In this document: piece after piece, positions 8,210 to 17,235 of the stretch
How positions within the stretch are numbered: the first letter of the stretch is position 1
Layout of the letters: each line of letters begins with the position of its first letter
Origin: Arcobacter sp. CECT 8983
Lineage (GTDB): Bacteria > Campylobacterota > Campylobacteria > Campylobacterales > Arcobacteraceae
Length of the DNA: 64,000 nucleotides
Assembly (NCBI RefSeq): GCF_004118855.1
Contig: NZ_PDKF01000008.1
Span: 434,001-498,000, forward strand
Direction of reading: 5' to 3'
Program-made: the position numbers and the translations under genes
The notes under the pieces: generated by a model
What the model was told of the DNA's origin: nothing
Seen by the model: only the letters and a program-made list of their open reading frames with translations
Database searches by the model: none

Positions 8210-9976
8210 TTATATAAGTTGGTTTTTTACAAAATCTAAATAATGTCCTTCTTCATCTTCTAGTTCATCATGGCTACCACTTTGAACTAATTGTCCTTCA
8301 TTTAAAACATATATTATATTTGCATTTTTCACTGTACTTAGTCTATGTGCAATTGTTATGACAGTTTTATTTTCTAAAAACTCTTTTAAATCATTAAATA
8401 GTTTTGCTTCTGTGTGTACATCTAATGCAGAAGTAGATTCATCAAAAATAACTACACTAGGATCTGCAATAATCATTCTAGCAATAGATAATCTTTGTCT
8501 TTGACCTCCACTAAGTCTAATTCCATGTCTTCCAACAATAGTATCTAAGCCATTTTGCATATTTAAAACAGTATCTTTTAGTTGTGCTACTTCTAAAGCT
8601 TTGAAAATCATCTCTTCACTTACACTTTCGTTTCCCATTGTTATATTAAACCTAAGAGTATTATTAAATAATATAGGCATTTGTAAAACTAAAAAAATAG
8701 ACTCTCTTAATGACTTTTTATCTATTGTATCACTACTAATATTGTTGTATTTTATATCTCCAGAGGTTTTTTCATAAAAACCTGCTATTAGTTGACTTAA
8801 AGTAGTTTTTCCACTTCCACTTGCTCCAATAAGAGCAATTTTGTCCTTTGGTTTTATTTCAAAAGAGATATCTTGTAAGGTTTTTTTATCTTTAGTATAT
8901 GAAAAAGAAAGATTTTGTATTTTTATATGAACTGCACTATTTTTTTCTAAAACAATTTTCCCTGAATGCTCTTTATTAAGTGTAAATATTTTATTTATTC
9001 TTTTCATAGCTGCACTTGCAGTTGTATAAGAGTATTGCATAGAAAGAATGTCTTGCACGGGAGTCATAATAAACCAAATATATCCAAACATTGCAAACAT
9101 CATACCAATACTAAGGTCACTATATGCAACCATTAATAACCCTGAAGCTCTAAGGATTTCAAAAGAAGCTAAAAAAACAGTAAATGAAAATCTCTCATAA
9201 GCAACACTTTTATAGTTGTACTCATTTGAAGTATTTTTTATGTTGTTGGCTTTTTTAATTGAATTTTCAAAAAAATAGTTCTCTTTATTACTTGCTTTTA
9301 TTTGTCCAAATAGTTCTAAAGTTTCTCCAATATCATTTTGAAACTCTTCTATTGCTTGATTCTCTTCTTTTTTTAATACTCCAACTTTTTTTGCTATTTT
9401 TTTTGATATAAACATTATTATTGGCTGTATTAATAAAATCATCAATCCTAATACAGGGTGAATAGCAATCATTACAATAGACACTGCAATAAGAGTTAAA
9501 ACAGAAGATACAAATTTACTAGCTCCTTTTATAATAAAGTCATCTAAAGTATTAACATCAGTTACTAAATTTGCAGCAATAGATCCACTTCCAAGGCCTT
9601 CATATTCATTCATACATACTTTCTCAAGATGTTTAATTGCTTTTTTTCTTATTTCAAAGGTTATGTATTTTGATATCTTAGTAAAAATTTTTGTTGTTAT
9701 AATATTAAAAAGAAAATATAGAAACCTCAACAGTATTACAGCTACAGTTACAATAGCTATATAATAAAAAGCATTTCCTTCTCCAAAAATAGAATTAATA
9801 TTATTTAAAAAAAAGTCTGGTTTATTAAGTAATACTTCATCTACCAAAGCAGGTAACATTAGAGGTATAGGTACACTAATTGCTATTGCTATGATTGTTA
9901 CTACTTGACCAAGAATAAGTGCTTTTTTATTTTCAAGTAGTAGTTTAAAAAGGTATTTTAGGTTTATCTTTTGCAT
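8210..9976 (-). CDS. ABC exporter, fused permease-ATPase half-transporter
   Basis: 588 residues. The N-terminal ~330 form a six-helix exporter domain (helices near 20-45, 70-95, 155-190, 265-310). The ATPase domain has Walker A GASGSGKT at 384-391, Q-loop glutamine in FLVLQMP, signature LSGGQ at 488-492, Walker B VVIFDE at 508-513 and the H-loop in TIAHRLST. All catalytic residues are intact, so it should work as a homodimer. The substrate cannot be told from sequence; MsbA-like lipid, drug or peptide exporters share this architecture. It sits 7 bases after the lipoprotein gene and 10 before the Aat-like gene, so the three are one operon. In E. coli aat lies next to the cydDC exporter genes, a suggestive but unproven parallel. 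Confidence 0.85.
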   Translation of the reverse strand: MQKINLKYLFKLLLENKKALILGQVVTIIAIAISVPIPLMLPALVDEVLLNKPDFFLNNINSIFGEGNAFYYIAIVTVAVILLRFLYFLFNIITTKIFTKISKYITFEIRKKAIKHLEKVCMNEYEGLGSGSIAANLVTDVNTLDDFIIKGASKFVSSVLTLIAVSIVMIAIHPVLGLMILLIQPIIMFISKKIAKKVGVLKKEENQAIEEFQNDIGETLELFGQIKASNKENYFFENSIKKANNIKNTSNEYNYKSVAYERFSFTVFLASFEILRASGLLMVAYSDLSIGMMFAMFGYIWFIMTPVQDILSMQYSYTTASAAMKRINKIFTLNKEHSGKIVLEKNSAVHIKIQNLSFSYTKDKKTLQDISFEIKPKDKIALIGASGSGKTTLSQLIAGFYEKTSGDIKYNNISSDTIDKKSLRESIFLVLQMPILFNNTLRFNITMGNESVSEEMIFKALEVAQLKDTVLNMQNGLDTIVGRHGIRLSGGQRQRLSIARMIIADPSVVIFDESTSALDVHTEAKLFNDLKEFLENKTVITIAHRLSTVKNANIIYVLNEGQLVQSGSHDELEDEEGHYLDFVKNQLI

Positions 9977-9983
9977 TTAAAAT

Positions 9984-10271
9984 TTATTTGCTAAGTTTTT
10001 CGCAAATATCTAATTTCATTCCTTCATGATATTCACAGTTTAATCCACACTGATAAGTGCCTCTTGTATTTAAGTTTAATCGTTCTAATTCTTTTTTTGA
10101 TTCAATTTGACACTGTTCTAAAGTTTTGAAAACTTTATATTTTTTACTTCTTTTTTCATTGCTTTTATCTGGATAAATTAAAGATGTCCAAGTCTGTTCT
10201 TTTTGTTGTCCACCAAAGCATCCTGATAAAATAACTGATGCAAAAATAGAAAGTAGTAGTGTTTTTTTCAT
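9984..10271 (-). CDS. Small cysteine-rich lipoprotein
   Basis: 95 residues starting with a lipoprotein signal peptide and lipobox LSGC (Cys18). The mature part is charged and has four further cysteines: CQIE, CGLNC and ICEK. These could form disulfides in the periplasm. No family recognised. First gene of the operon with the ABC exporter and Aat-like protein, which hints that all three serve one envelope process. Confidence 0.7.
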   Translation of the reverse strand: MKKTLLLSIFASVILSGCFGGQQKEQTWTSLIYPDKSNEKRSKKYKVFKTLEQCQIESKKELERLNLNTRGTYQCGLNCEYHEGMKLDICEKLSK

Positions 10272-10365
10272 ATATCTCTCTTTTTTATGTTTATAATAGT
10301 TTTTGTTTACGATTTTTCTACAATTAATATGTTATCATATCAAAAATTATTTAAGAGAATAGTAT

Positions 10366-10587
10366 ATGAAAAAACACTTAAGTATTTTAATTATTGCACT
10401 TTTCGCTACATTTGCATTTGCAGAGAACTTTTCGGAGATGAGTACACAAGAGCTTATTTCTATAATGGGTTATGTTGATAAAAAAAATAAAAAGAAGTTC
10501 CAAAATGAATTAAAAAGTAGAATTTCTACAATGACTCCAAAAGAAAAAACAATGTATCAAAAGAACTTAAAAAAGATGAAGAAATAA
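10366..10587 (+). CDS. DUF1104 family periplasmic protein
   Basis: 73 residues with a signal peptide cleaved around AFA-EN (residue 19). The mature part is a short helical basic domain (STQELISIMGYV ... MTPKEKTMYQKNLKK), typical of the DUF1104 family found in Campylobacterota, where such small proteins often sit beside two-component genes. Its stop overlaps the ATG of the response regulator (TAATGA), so it is translationally coupled. Role unknown; a periplasmic input to the kinase is an inference from position. Confidence 0.75.
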   Translation: MKKHLSILIIALFATFAFAENFSEMSTQELISIMGYVDKKNKKKFQNELKSRISTMTPKEKTMYQKNLKKMKK

Positions 10588-11255
10588 TGAAAATAAAACT
10601 ATTACTTTTAGAGGATGATTTAACTCTTAGTGAAACAGTTGTGGATTACTTTGAAGAGCAGGGTTTTGATGTAGTAGCTGCTTATGATGGAGATGAAGCT
10701 AATGAGCTTATTTATGAACAAAAATTTGATCTTTTTTTACTTGATGTAAATGTACCTACAATGAATGGTTTTGAGCTTTTAAAACAGCTTAGAAAAGAGG
10801 GGAATAAAACACCTGCAATATTTATCACTTCTTTAAACTCTATGGACTCTTTAGAAGAAGGGTTTGAAAGTGGTTGTGATGACTATATTAGAAAGCCTTT
10901 TGAATTAAAAGAACTATTATTAAGAGTTCAAACTATTATAAAAAGAGAGTACTCTCAAAAGCAAGAGTTACTTGATATTACAGATAATGTAAAATTTAAT
11001 ACAAAAACAAATGAATTAATCAAAGATGAAAAGATTGTTCCTTTAAATCTAAAAGAGCTTAAATTATTGAAATTCTTTTTGCAAAATAGTGATGAGTTAT
11101 TAGTTCATGAAAGAATATTTGAAAATGTTTGGGATTATGATGAAGAACCAAGTGATAATTCACTTAGAACCTATATAAAAAATTTACGAAAAATTTTAGG
11201 AAAAGATAAAATTGTTAGTCTTAAAAAGCTTGGATATAGATTTAACTCAAAGTGA
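10587..11255 (+). CDS. OmpR-family response regulator
   Basis: 222 residues. The receiver domain (1-115) has acidic pocket E9/D10/D11, phospho-acceptor D53 in FLLDVNVP, T81 and K103 in RKPF. The winged-helix effector (~130-222) ends in DNSLRTYIKNLRKILG..KKLGYRF, the recognition helix and wing. A complete, apparently functional DNA-binding regulator, partnered with the kinase that overlaps its 3' end by 44 bases. Targets are not evident; the two cytochrome-like genes and the DUF1104 gene next to it are candidates. Confidence 0.93.
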   Translation: MKIKLLLLEDDLTLSETVVDYFEEQGFDVVAAYDGDEANELIYEQKFDLFLLDVNVPTMNGFELLKQLRKEGNKTPAIFITSLNSMDSLEEGFESGCDDYIRKPFELKELLLRVQTIIKREYSQKQELLDITDNVKFNTKTNELIKDEKIVPLNLKELKLLKFFLQNSDELLVHERIFENVWDYDEEPSDNSLRTYIKNLRKILGKDKIVSLKKLGYRFNSK

Positions 11256-12399
11256 AAAAAAGACCCTTTTAGGCTTTTTAACCCTATACTCTTTTTTTAC
11301 AATAGTTATATTGCTATTTATTTCATTTTTATATTATTCATTTCAAAAAGATTTGATGCTTCAACAAAAAAGAGCTTTGATGCAAGATTATTCTAGTGAA
11401 TTAATATTTAGATTAAAAGACTTACATATCAATTTTGATAAATATAAATTCTACCCAAGGGATGAAAATTTTAATTCTGCAATTTATGACAGCGATAAAA
11501 AGCTTATTTTTTCAACTTTAGAGTCAAAAAAGGTTGATTTTAATAGTGAAGTTTATACAACTGATTCAAAAATACACTTTGTTGAGCAACCAGAATCATA
11601 CTATTTAGGTGCTAAATATGTAGTTTTAGAAATAGATGATAATCTAATTTGGTTTGAGAAGTTAAAAAAAGAGATTGCATTATTTATTTTAATAGCTTTT
11701 ACTTTTATGGTTTTCTTTGGGTATTTTTTACTAAAGCTATTTTTAAAGCCAATGAGAGATGCTTTACATTTACTTGATAGATTTATTAAGGATACAACCC
11801 ATGAACTAAATACTCCTGTATCAGCTGTAATTACAAATGTAGAAATGATAGATATTGATTCTTTAGATGAAAAGTTAGCAAAAAAAATAAAAAGAATAGA
11901 TACAGGAGCTAAAACAATATCTAATATCTATGAAGATTTAACTTACCTTACATTAAACAATAAAATCATTTCACAAGATGAGAATATAGAACTTTCAAAA
12001 ATAGTAAAACAAAGGGTTGATTACTTTAAAACCCTTGCTGATGTTAAAAAAATAGAGATAAAAACTTCTATAAAAGAAGATATATTTATTTTTTGTGATA
12101 ATAAGAAGATATCAAAGTTAATTGATAATCTTTTATCAAATGCAATAAAATATAATAAAGTAAAAGGCATAATAAAAGTCTCTTTACAAGAGGGTAGTTT
12201 AATTATTGAAGATAGCGGAAAAGGTATGAGTAAAAATCAAGTTGAGCAACTTTTTGAAAGATATACTCGTTTTGATAAAAGTGTAGGGGGCTTTGGAATA
12301 GGTTTAAATATTGTTTCAATGATTGCAAAAGAGTATAACTTACATATTAATGTTCAATCAAAAGAAAAAGTAGGTACAAAAATGGAAGTAACATGGTAA
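11212..12399 (+). CDS. Sensor histidine kinase
   Basis: 395 residues: helix 1 near 19-43, a ~110-residue periplasmic sensor segment, helix 2 near 155-177, HisKA with phospho-His197 in TTHELNTP, then HATPase_c with N-box DNLLSNAIKYN, G1 DSGKG and G2 GGFGIGLNI. No ATG fits: reading starts at TTG 11212 or TTG 11230, both inside the response regulator gene, giving tight coupling. It phosphorylates the adjacent OmpR-type regulator. The periplasmic sensor segment matches no family I recognise. Its stop overlaps the start of the next (haem) gene by 7 bases. Confidence 0.9.
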   Translation: MLVLKSLDIDLTQSEKKTLLGFLTLYSFFTIVILLFISFLYYSFQKDLMLQQKRALMQDYSSELIFRLKDLHINFDKYKFYPRDENFNSAIYDSDKKLIFSTLESKKVDFNSEVYTTDSKIHFVEQPESYYLGAKYVVLEIDDNLIWFEKLKKEIALFILIAFTFMVFFGYFLLKLFLKPMRDALHLLDRFIKDTTHELNTPVSAVITNVEMIDIDSLDEKLAKKIKRIDTGAKTISNIYEDLTYLTLNNKIISQDENIELSKIVKQRVDYFKTLADVKKIEIKTSIKEDIFIFCDNKKISKLIDNLLSNAIKYNKVKGIIKVSLQEGSLIIEDSGKGMSKNQVEQLFERYTRFDKSVGGFGIGLNIVSMIAKEYNLHINVQSKEKVGTKMEVTW

Positions 12400-12725
12400 A
12401 AATAGTTTTTATTCTTTTTTATTTTACAATATTTTTAAATGCAAATAGTATTTACGAAAATAATTGTGTATCTTGTCATAAAAAACTCCCTGTATCAATT
12501 GATAAATATTTTTATAGATATCTTTTAAAATATAGTAGTGAACGTAGCGTAAAAGAGGCAATGGCAACTTATTTAAATAATCCTACAAAAGAGACTACTA
12601 TTATGCCAGAAGCCTTTATTAAAAGGTTTGGTGTAAAAAAAGCCACTACTTTAAATAATAGCGACTTAACTAAAGCATTAGATATTTATTGGGATAAATA
12701 TAAAGTATTTGGTAAATTAGAATAG
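12393..12725 (+). CDS. Small secreted monohaem c-type cytochrome-like protein
   Basis: 110 residues with signal peptide (1-17) and one haem motif CVSCH almost at the mature N-terminus (SIYENNCVSCH). Candidate axial methionine: M in TTIMPEAF. The C-terminal half is not a standard c553 fold, so the family is uncertain. It overlaps the kinase gene by 7 bases, so it belongs to the two-component operon. It could be a redox or haem input to the kinase, or a target; the arrangement alone does not decide. Confidence 0.7.
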   Translation: MVKIVFILFYFTIFLNANSIYENNCVSCHKKLPVSIDKYFYRYLLKYSSERSVKEAMATYLNNPTKETTIMPEAFIKRFGVKKATTLNNSDLTKALDIYWDKYKVFGKLE

Positions 12726-12796
12726 TAAAATAAATCTTTCACAATCACTGCACGATTAATATTTATACTTCTTTTATAAAAATCAAGGAGTATGAT

Positions 12797-13102
12797 ATGA
12801 AAACTACTAAAAAAATCTTAATAAGCTTAGCTGTAATTGCAGGAACAACTTTATTTGCAAGTGATGGAGCTAAAATTTATAATTCATGTGTTGGATGCCA
12901 TGGTGCAAATGCTGAAAAACAAGCTTTAGGAAAATCAGCTGTAATAAAAGGTTGGGATGTAGAAAAAACTATTGCAGCTTTAAAAGGTTATAAAGATGGT
13001 TCTTATGGTGGACCAATGAAAGGTGTAATGAAAGGTCAAGTAACAAGACTTTCAGATACAGATATCAAAGCAGTTGCTGAACATATCAGTAAGTTAAAAT
13101 AA
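12797..13102 (+). CDS. Cytochrome c553-type monohaem protein
   Basis: 101 residues with a signal peptide cleaved near LFAS (residue 22). Haem motif CVGCH with upstream AKIYNSC; axial methionine candidates lie in GPMKGVMKG. This is the c553 fold: small soluble periplasmic electron carrier, usually between the bc1 complex and the cbb3 oxidase or a peroxidase. AAGGAG lies 7 bases before the ATG. A close paralogue sits at 29483-29758; both share KGYKDGSYGGPMKG. Confidence 0.9.
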   Translation: MKTTKKILISLAVIAGTTLFASDGAKIYNSCVGCHGANAEKQALGKSAVIKGWDVEKTIAALKGYKDGSYGGPMKGVMKGQVTRLSDTDIKAVAEHISKLK

Positions 13103-13140
13103 GAACCTAAAATTTAATTTAGGTCTTAAAAGGTTTTATT

Positions 13141-13662
13141 ATGAAAAAGTTATTATTAACAACAACATTTATAGTAAGTTCTCTTTTTGCAGGGGGTGAT
13201 AGCTTTCATGACTTTGCAAAAGTAAAATACTCTGAACCTATTTATGAGTATGTTTATGAGCAAGAGCCTCAAAGACAGTGTGATGAAGTTAGAAAAAGAG
13301 TTGTAGATTATAACTCTTCTTATTCAAGAAATGATAGTTTAGGCGTTGACACTTTAGTTGGTGTAGCAGCAGGTGCAGTTTTAGGAAGTCAAGTTGGAAA
13401 AGGTAACGGTGGAGTTGCAGCTCAAATTGTTGGTGGGCTTTTGGGTGGAAAAGTAGCCCATGAAATTAGAAATAACTATCATAATGATGATTCAAATTAT
13501 AAGTATGTTACTACTACAGAGTGCTATGATACTTATAAAAATGTTGAAAGAAAAGTTATTACTGGATATAAAAACTATTTTGTTTACAAAGGCGTAGAAC
13601 ACTATAAAGTGACAAAAAGACCTAAAAAAAGAGTAAAGATTACTCACTCAATAAGTTTTTAA
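13141..13662 (+). CDS. Glycine-zipper 2TM domain envelope protein
   Basis: 173 residues with signal peptide (1-17, ..SSLFA). The central part (~75-110) is a Gly-rich double hydrophobic hairpin (GVAAGAVLGSQVG ... IVGGLLGGKVAH), the glycine-zipper 2TM/Rick_17kDa_Anti pattern. The rest is rich in Tyr and basic residues. Family members sit in the outer membrane or periplasm and are linked to envelope stability; no enzymatic role is known. No lipobox cysteine is present. Convergent with the flagellin gene through a shared terminator. Confidence 0.8.
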   Translation: MKKLLLTTTFIVSSLFAGGDSFHDFAKVKYSEPIYEYVYEQEPQRQCDEVRKRVVDYNSSYSRNDSLGVDTLVGVAAGAVLGSQVGKGNGGVAAQIVGGLLGGKVAHEIRNNYHNDDSNYKYVTTTECYDTYKNVERKVITGYKNYFVYKGVEHYKVTKRPKKRVKITHSISF

Positions 13663-13684
13663 AGCTAAGGTTTCCCTTAGCTTT
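13661..13684. terminator. Bidirectional terminator between 2TM protein and flagellin
   Basis: AAAGCTAAGG (13661-13670), loop TTTC, CCTTAGCTTT (13675-13684): a perfect 10-bp stem. It begins within the stop codon of the upstream gene and ends within the stop of the flagellin gene on the other strand. Confidence 0.7.
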
Positions 13685-14510
13685 ATGTTAGAAGCCTAGT
13701 TACAATATTTTGATTGATATTGGCTGACTGTGCTACTCCATAAGCTCCTATTTGAGCTAAAATGTTTTGCTTATTAAAATTTGTTATCTCTGCTGTATAA
13801 TTTAAATCAGAAATTGTCGAAACTGCATCTCTTGTAGATGTATATTGTGAAATTAAACTACTACCAGAACTTTGAAGTTGGTTTTGAGTAGAACCTAAAT
13901 CCCCTCTATAATCATTTAATTTAGTTAAAGCATTATCAACATCTCCTAAATATGCTCTTGCTGTACTTGAATCAAATGAACCTGGGCTTTGGTTAAGTAA
14001 ATTTTCTAATCCTACTCCTACTGTATTTGATTGAATAGAAGGTGTTTGTATTATATCATCAGATGAAGTTCCTGCTTGAAATTGTTGACCTTCAGTAGCA
14101 CTTTTATCATCACTAGCATTTTGCAGTAAAGTTTGTTCATTATAATTAGTACTAGCTGCAATGTCATCAAAATTTTGTAACAAGTCTTTTATTTCAGTTA
14201 ATATTTGTTCTCTTCCTTCTTGGGAAGTAGTATCAGTAGAAGCTTGTAATAGTTTTTCCTTTACTGTATCTAAAATATTAGACTGCTCACTTATTGATTT
14301 ATCAGCAATTTGCAGTGAAGCTAAACCACTATTAATATTATTAATAGATTGAGATATTCCACTTGCCTCTGTTCTTAGCTTATCTGAAATAGCTAATGAT
14401 GAAGCATCATCTGCAGCACTTGTAATCTCTTTTCCTGAAGAGATTCTATTAAGTGATTGATTTAAATTTATATAAGGCGATTGGTCAAGTTGTACATTGT
14501 TAATTTGCAT
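13683..14510 (-). CDS. Short flagellin
   Basis: 275 residues. The N-terminal D0/D1 helices (LNQSLNRISSGKEITSAADDASSLAISDKLR) and C-terminal D1/D0 helices (TRDAVSTISDLNYTAEITNFNKQNILAQIGAYGVAQSANINQNIVTRLL) are well kept, with only ~100 residues between. The variable D2/D3 domains are missing. It polymerises into the flagellar filament after type III export. The very N-terminus (MQINNVQLDQSPY) differs from the usual MxINTNVSSLxAQ. AAGGAGGAAG precedes the ATG by 4 bases; a TACAAT-type -10 lies ~50 bases upstream and I see no sigma-54 or FliA box. It stands alone, away from other flagellar genes. Confidence 0.88.
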   Translation of the reverse strand: MQINNVQLDQSPYINLNQSLNRISSGKEITSAADDASSLAISDKLRTEASGISQSINNINSGLASLQIADKSISEQSNILDTVKEKLLQASTDTTSQEGREQILTEIKDLLQNFDDIAASTNYNEQTLLQNASDDKSATEGQQFQAGTSSDDIIQTPSIQSNTVGVGLENLLNQSPGSFDSSTARAYLGDVDNALTKLNDYRGDLGSTQNQLQSSGSSLISQYTSTRDAVSTISDLNYTAEITNFNKQNILAQIGAYGVAQSANINQNIVTRLLT

Positions 14511-14698
14511 AACTTCCTCCTTATTAGGCTATATAACAAATTGTATTACTCTTTTATTTAAACTAAAATTAAGCAAAATAATTAGTTCTAAATTGAAATA
14601 ATGTTATTTAATAAAATCTAAAAATAATTTTTATAATGGCATAATTTAGAAATTGTATTATAAAATGATATAATATGTTGTTATATAAAGGGTTCATA

Positions 14699-15037
14699 TT
14701 GAAAGTTTTAAAAAAGAAAGATAAAATATTGTTTAATAATAATGATATATCATTTGGCAATTTAAGTATAAATAATGATACTTTAACTCTTGAAATAATA
14801 AAAACACAACCAGCTTTTAGAAATCAAAAATATGGTACAAATACATTAAAAGGTATATTGAAATATATTTCAAAAGAACTAAAATATAAGAAGATTTATT
14901 TAAATCCTTTACCTTTAGATTCAGATGGTTTAAAATTGGAAAAATTAATTACTTTTTATAAAAAATTTGGTTTTATAAAAAGTAATAGAGCAGATATTTC
15001 ATATCCATATTTAATGGAAAAAGAGTTATTTAGATAA
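14699..15037 (+). CDS. GNAT-family N-acetyltransferase
   Basis: 112 residues from TTG 14699, chosen over ATG 14675 because AAAGGG (14687-14692) lies 6 bases before it. Acetyl-CoA-binding motif A is AFRNQKYGTNTLKGIL (R/QxxGxG/A form, with YGT). The C-terminal strand/helix LITFYKKFGFI is the usual GNAT motif B. Small stand-alone acetyltransferases of this type modify small molecules, ribosomal proteins or tRNA; the substrate is not known. Convergent with the sensor kinase. Confidence 0.7.
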   Translation: MKVLKKKDKILFNNNDISFGNLSINNDTLTLEIIKTQPAFRNQKYGTNTLKGILKYISKELKYKKIYLNPLPLDSDGLKLEKLITFYKKFGFIKSNRADISYPYLMEKELFR

Positions 15038-15066
15038 TATCAATTCACTAATATAGGAATTGATAT
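15037..15066. terminator. Hairpin over two convergent stop codons
   Basis: ATATCAATTC (15037-15046) and GAATTGATAT (15057-15066) form a perfect 10-bp stem with a 10-base loop. It starts at the last base of the acetyltransferase stop and contains the stop of the kinase gene (15040-15042). U-tracts are weak, so its strength is uncertain. Confidence 0.5.
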
Positions 15067-17151
15067 AATAAAACATGCTCCTTGATTTTTATTTTCTACT
15101 TCTATTTTACCATTAAAACTCTCTTCAATAATTCTTTTTGAAATTGTTAATCCAATTCCTGTTCCTTTATTATCCTTTGTAGAAAATCTCTCTTCAAATA
15201 TTTTATTTAGAACTTCTTTTTCAATTCCCCCAGCATTATCTTCAATTTCAAAAATAAGATATCCCTCTTTTTCATATGAATTTATAACGACTTTTTTATT
15301 CTTGATATCCTCTTTTTCACTAAATGCATCAAGTGCGTTATTAAGTATATTTAACAATACTTGTGATAGTTCATTCTTATATCCATTAAGTTTAACATTC
15401 TTATCTATATTGTCTTCTATTTCAACATTTTGTTTTCTAAATCTTAAGATTAGAATTTTTAAGATTTTATTAGTGCAATCTTTTATACAAAATTTAGTTT
15501 TTATTTTATCCGGTGATAAGAAACTTCTAAAATCATTTGCAGTATCGCTCATAAAATCTATGTTTTCAATGATTGATTTAGTATATTTTTCTATTTGTTC
15601 TTGAGTGAGATTTTTTAATTCAAGATTCATTTCTAAAGCTTGAGAAGTTACTCTGATTATACTTAAGGGTTGTTTCCATTGATGTATAATATTATCAATC
15701 ATATTTCCCATTTCTGCAAGTTTGGCTTTTTGGGCTAAAACTCTTTCTGTATTTAATCTTTTTTCAAGTTCTTCATTTACTTTACTTTGAAGTTCCTCAT
15801 TTAATATTTTCATTGCAGTTATATCTATTGCAATACCTAAAATATAAGTCTTATTAAAGAATCCTAAAAATGACATTTTAATAATTCTAGTATCATAATA
15901 TAGTTTCTTATTGTTTTTTAGAGTTACAGTATCAAGAAATTTTATTTTTTGTTTTTCTAAAACATCAGAATCTTTCTTTTTTGAAGTGTAAGGAAGTTTT
16001 TTATGTGTAAAATCATAAGATTTTTTTCCAATTAGTTCTTCTTTTGATTTGCAGCCATAAAGCTTGATGAGAGAATCATTCACAACTAAGAATACACCAT
16101 TTTTATCTTTAAGACATATTGGAAAAGGAATATTATTTATTAATCTATCTAAAATTCTTAATCCTATTGATTGTAGATATGCTCCAATTAAAACAAAAGG
16201 AATAGAGAGTATAAATATTATAAAAAAGAAGAATATAATACTTTTAGTATTTTCTTTGATATAGTTATTATATACTTTTTCTTTTATTGTATATATTATG
16301 TAGAAGTCATTATCTGTTATATGTACTTTGTTTATATAATAAAGCCAATTCCTTCCTTTAGTTTCTTTTTTCTCATTATTTAATAATTCTTCAATATTTG
16401 GAATCTCATCTTTTACTTTATGATTTGTTCCTTTTTGTGTACTCCAATTCTTTTTTTCATCTGGATGAAGTAGAAAATTCCCCATATGATCCATAAAATA
16501 AACATCAAATAGTTCTTTATTTTTTATTGAATTAATTAAATCTTCTGCTAAAAAATTGATAATAATAATACCCTTAAAATCATTATCTTTATAAATAGGA
16601 GTTGAAACCCTAATTGTAGGTTTAAAAGGAACTTCTATTTTTCCGTGTTCTACGTTTAAATCAAAATCTGATATATAGTATTCTTTATCTTTTAACTCTT
16701 TAGTTCTTTTAAAATAATACCTTTCAGCTTTATTTTGTAAAGTAGTTATAGTTTTTGTAGTATTATTATTGTCTTTGTCTATTCTAATAATTTCCTGACC
16801 AAGTTCATCTATAAATCTTAGTTGAAATATATTTTTATTTGCCTTTACAAAATCTTGAAAATCCTCATTTAAGTATTTAATAGTTTGATTATCACCATTT
16901 AGATATCTTTGTAAGTCTTTTGTTTCTTTTAAAGTATTTAATATAAGTTTATAGTGTGTAATTTCAGATTTTATAGTTTTATTTGTTTCTCTAAATTCAG
17001 TTTTAGCTAAATTAGCTTTTGAGTGATATAGTAGTTCGTTTTGTTGATTTTTTATATATATAAATACAAGAACTGCTAAAATTGTATTTATAGCACCAAT
17101 TATAGCTAAAAACAAAAAAGTATTTTTTCTTACAGAAGTAATATAAGACAT
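15040..17151 (-). CDS. Orphan sensor histidine kinase with dCache and PAS domains
   Basis: 703 residues: helix near 10-32, a ~260-residue periplasmic dCache-type sensor (RFIDELGQEIIRID..., STPIYKDNDFKGIIIINF, YFMDHMGNFLLHPD), a helix near 305-328, a PAS domain (~335-445, IPFPICLKDKNGVFLVVNDS), a coiled linker, then HisKA with H-box IIHQWKQPLS, typical of Campylobacterota kinases, and HATPase_c (N-box LLNILNNALDAF, G-boxes DNAGGIE and KGTGIGLTIS). The dCache domain usually binds small metabolites such as carboxylates or amino acids. No response regulator is adjacent, so the partner is elsewhere. Confidence 0.88.
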   Translation of the reverse strand: MSYITSVRKNTFLFLAIIGAINTILAVLVFIYIKNQQNELLYHSKANLAKTEFRETNKTIKSEITHYKLILNTLKETKDLQRYLNGDNQTIKYLNEDFQDFVKANKNIFQLRFIDELGQEIIRIDKDNNNTTKTITTLQNKAERYYFKRTKELKDKEYYISDFDLNVEHGKIEVPFKPTIRVSTPIYKDNDFKGIIIINFLAEDLINSIKNKELFDVYFMDHMGNFLLHPDEKKNWSTQKGTNHKVKDEIPNIEELLNNEKKETKGRNWLYYINKVHITDNDFYIIYTIKEKVYNNYIKENTKSIIFFFFIIFILSIPFVLIGAYLQSIGLRILDRLINNIPFPICLKDKNGVFLVVNDSLIKLYGCKSKEELIGKKSYDFTHKKLPYTSKKKDSDVLEKQKIKFLDTVTLKNNKKLYYDTRIIKMSFLGFFNKTYILGIAIDITAMKILNEELQSKVNEELEKRLNTERVLAQKAKLAEMGNMIDNIIHQWKQPLSIIRVTSQALEMNLELKNLTQEQIEKYTKSIIENIDFMSDTANDFRSFLSPDKIKTKFCIKDCTNKILKILILRFRKQNVEIEDNIDKNVKLNGYKNELSQVLLNILNNALDAFSEKEDIKNKKVVINSYEKEGYLIFEIEDNAGGIEKEVLNKIFEERFSTKDNKGTGIGLTISKRIIEESFNGKIEVENKNQGACFIISIPILVN

Positions 17152-17235
17152 AATAGACTCCTTATATTCTATAATAACAAAAAATATAATTTAAAACAAT
17201 AGAAAATATAATAAATCTATTAATTTTATTTATTA

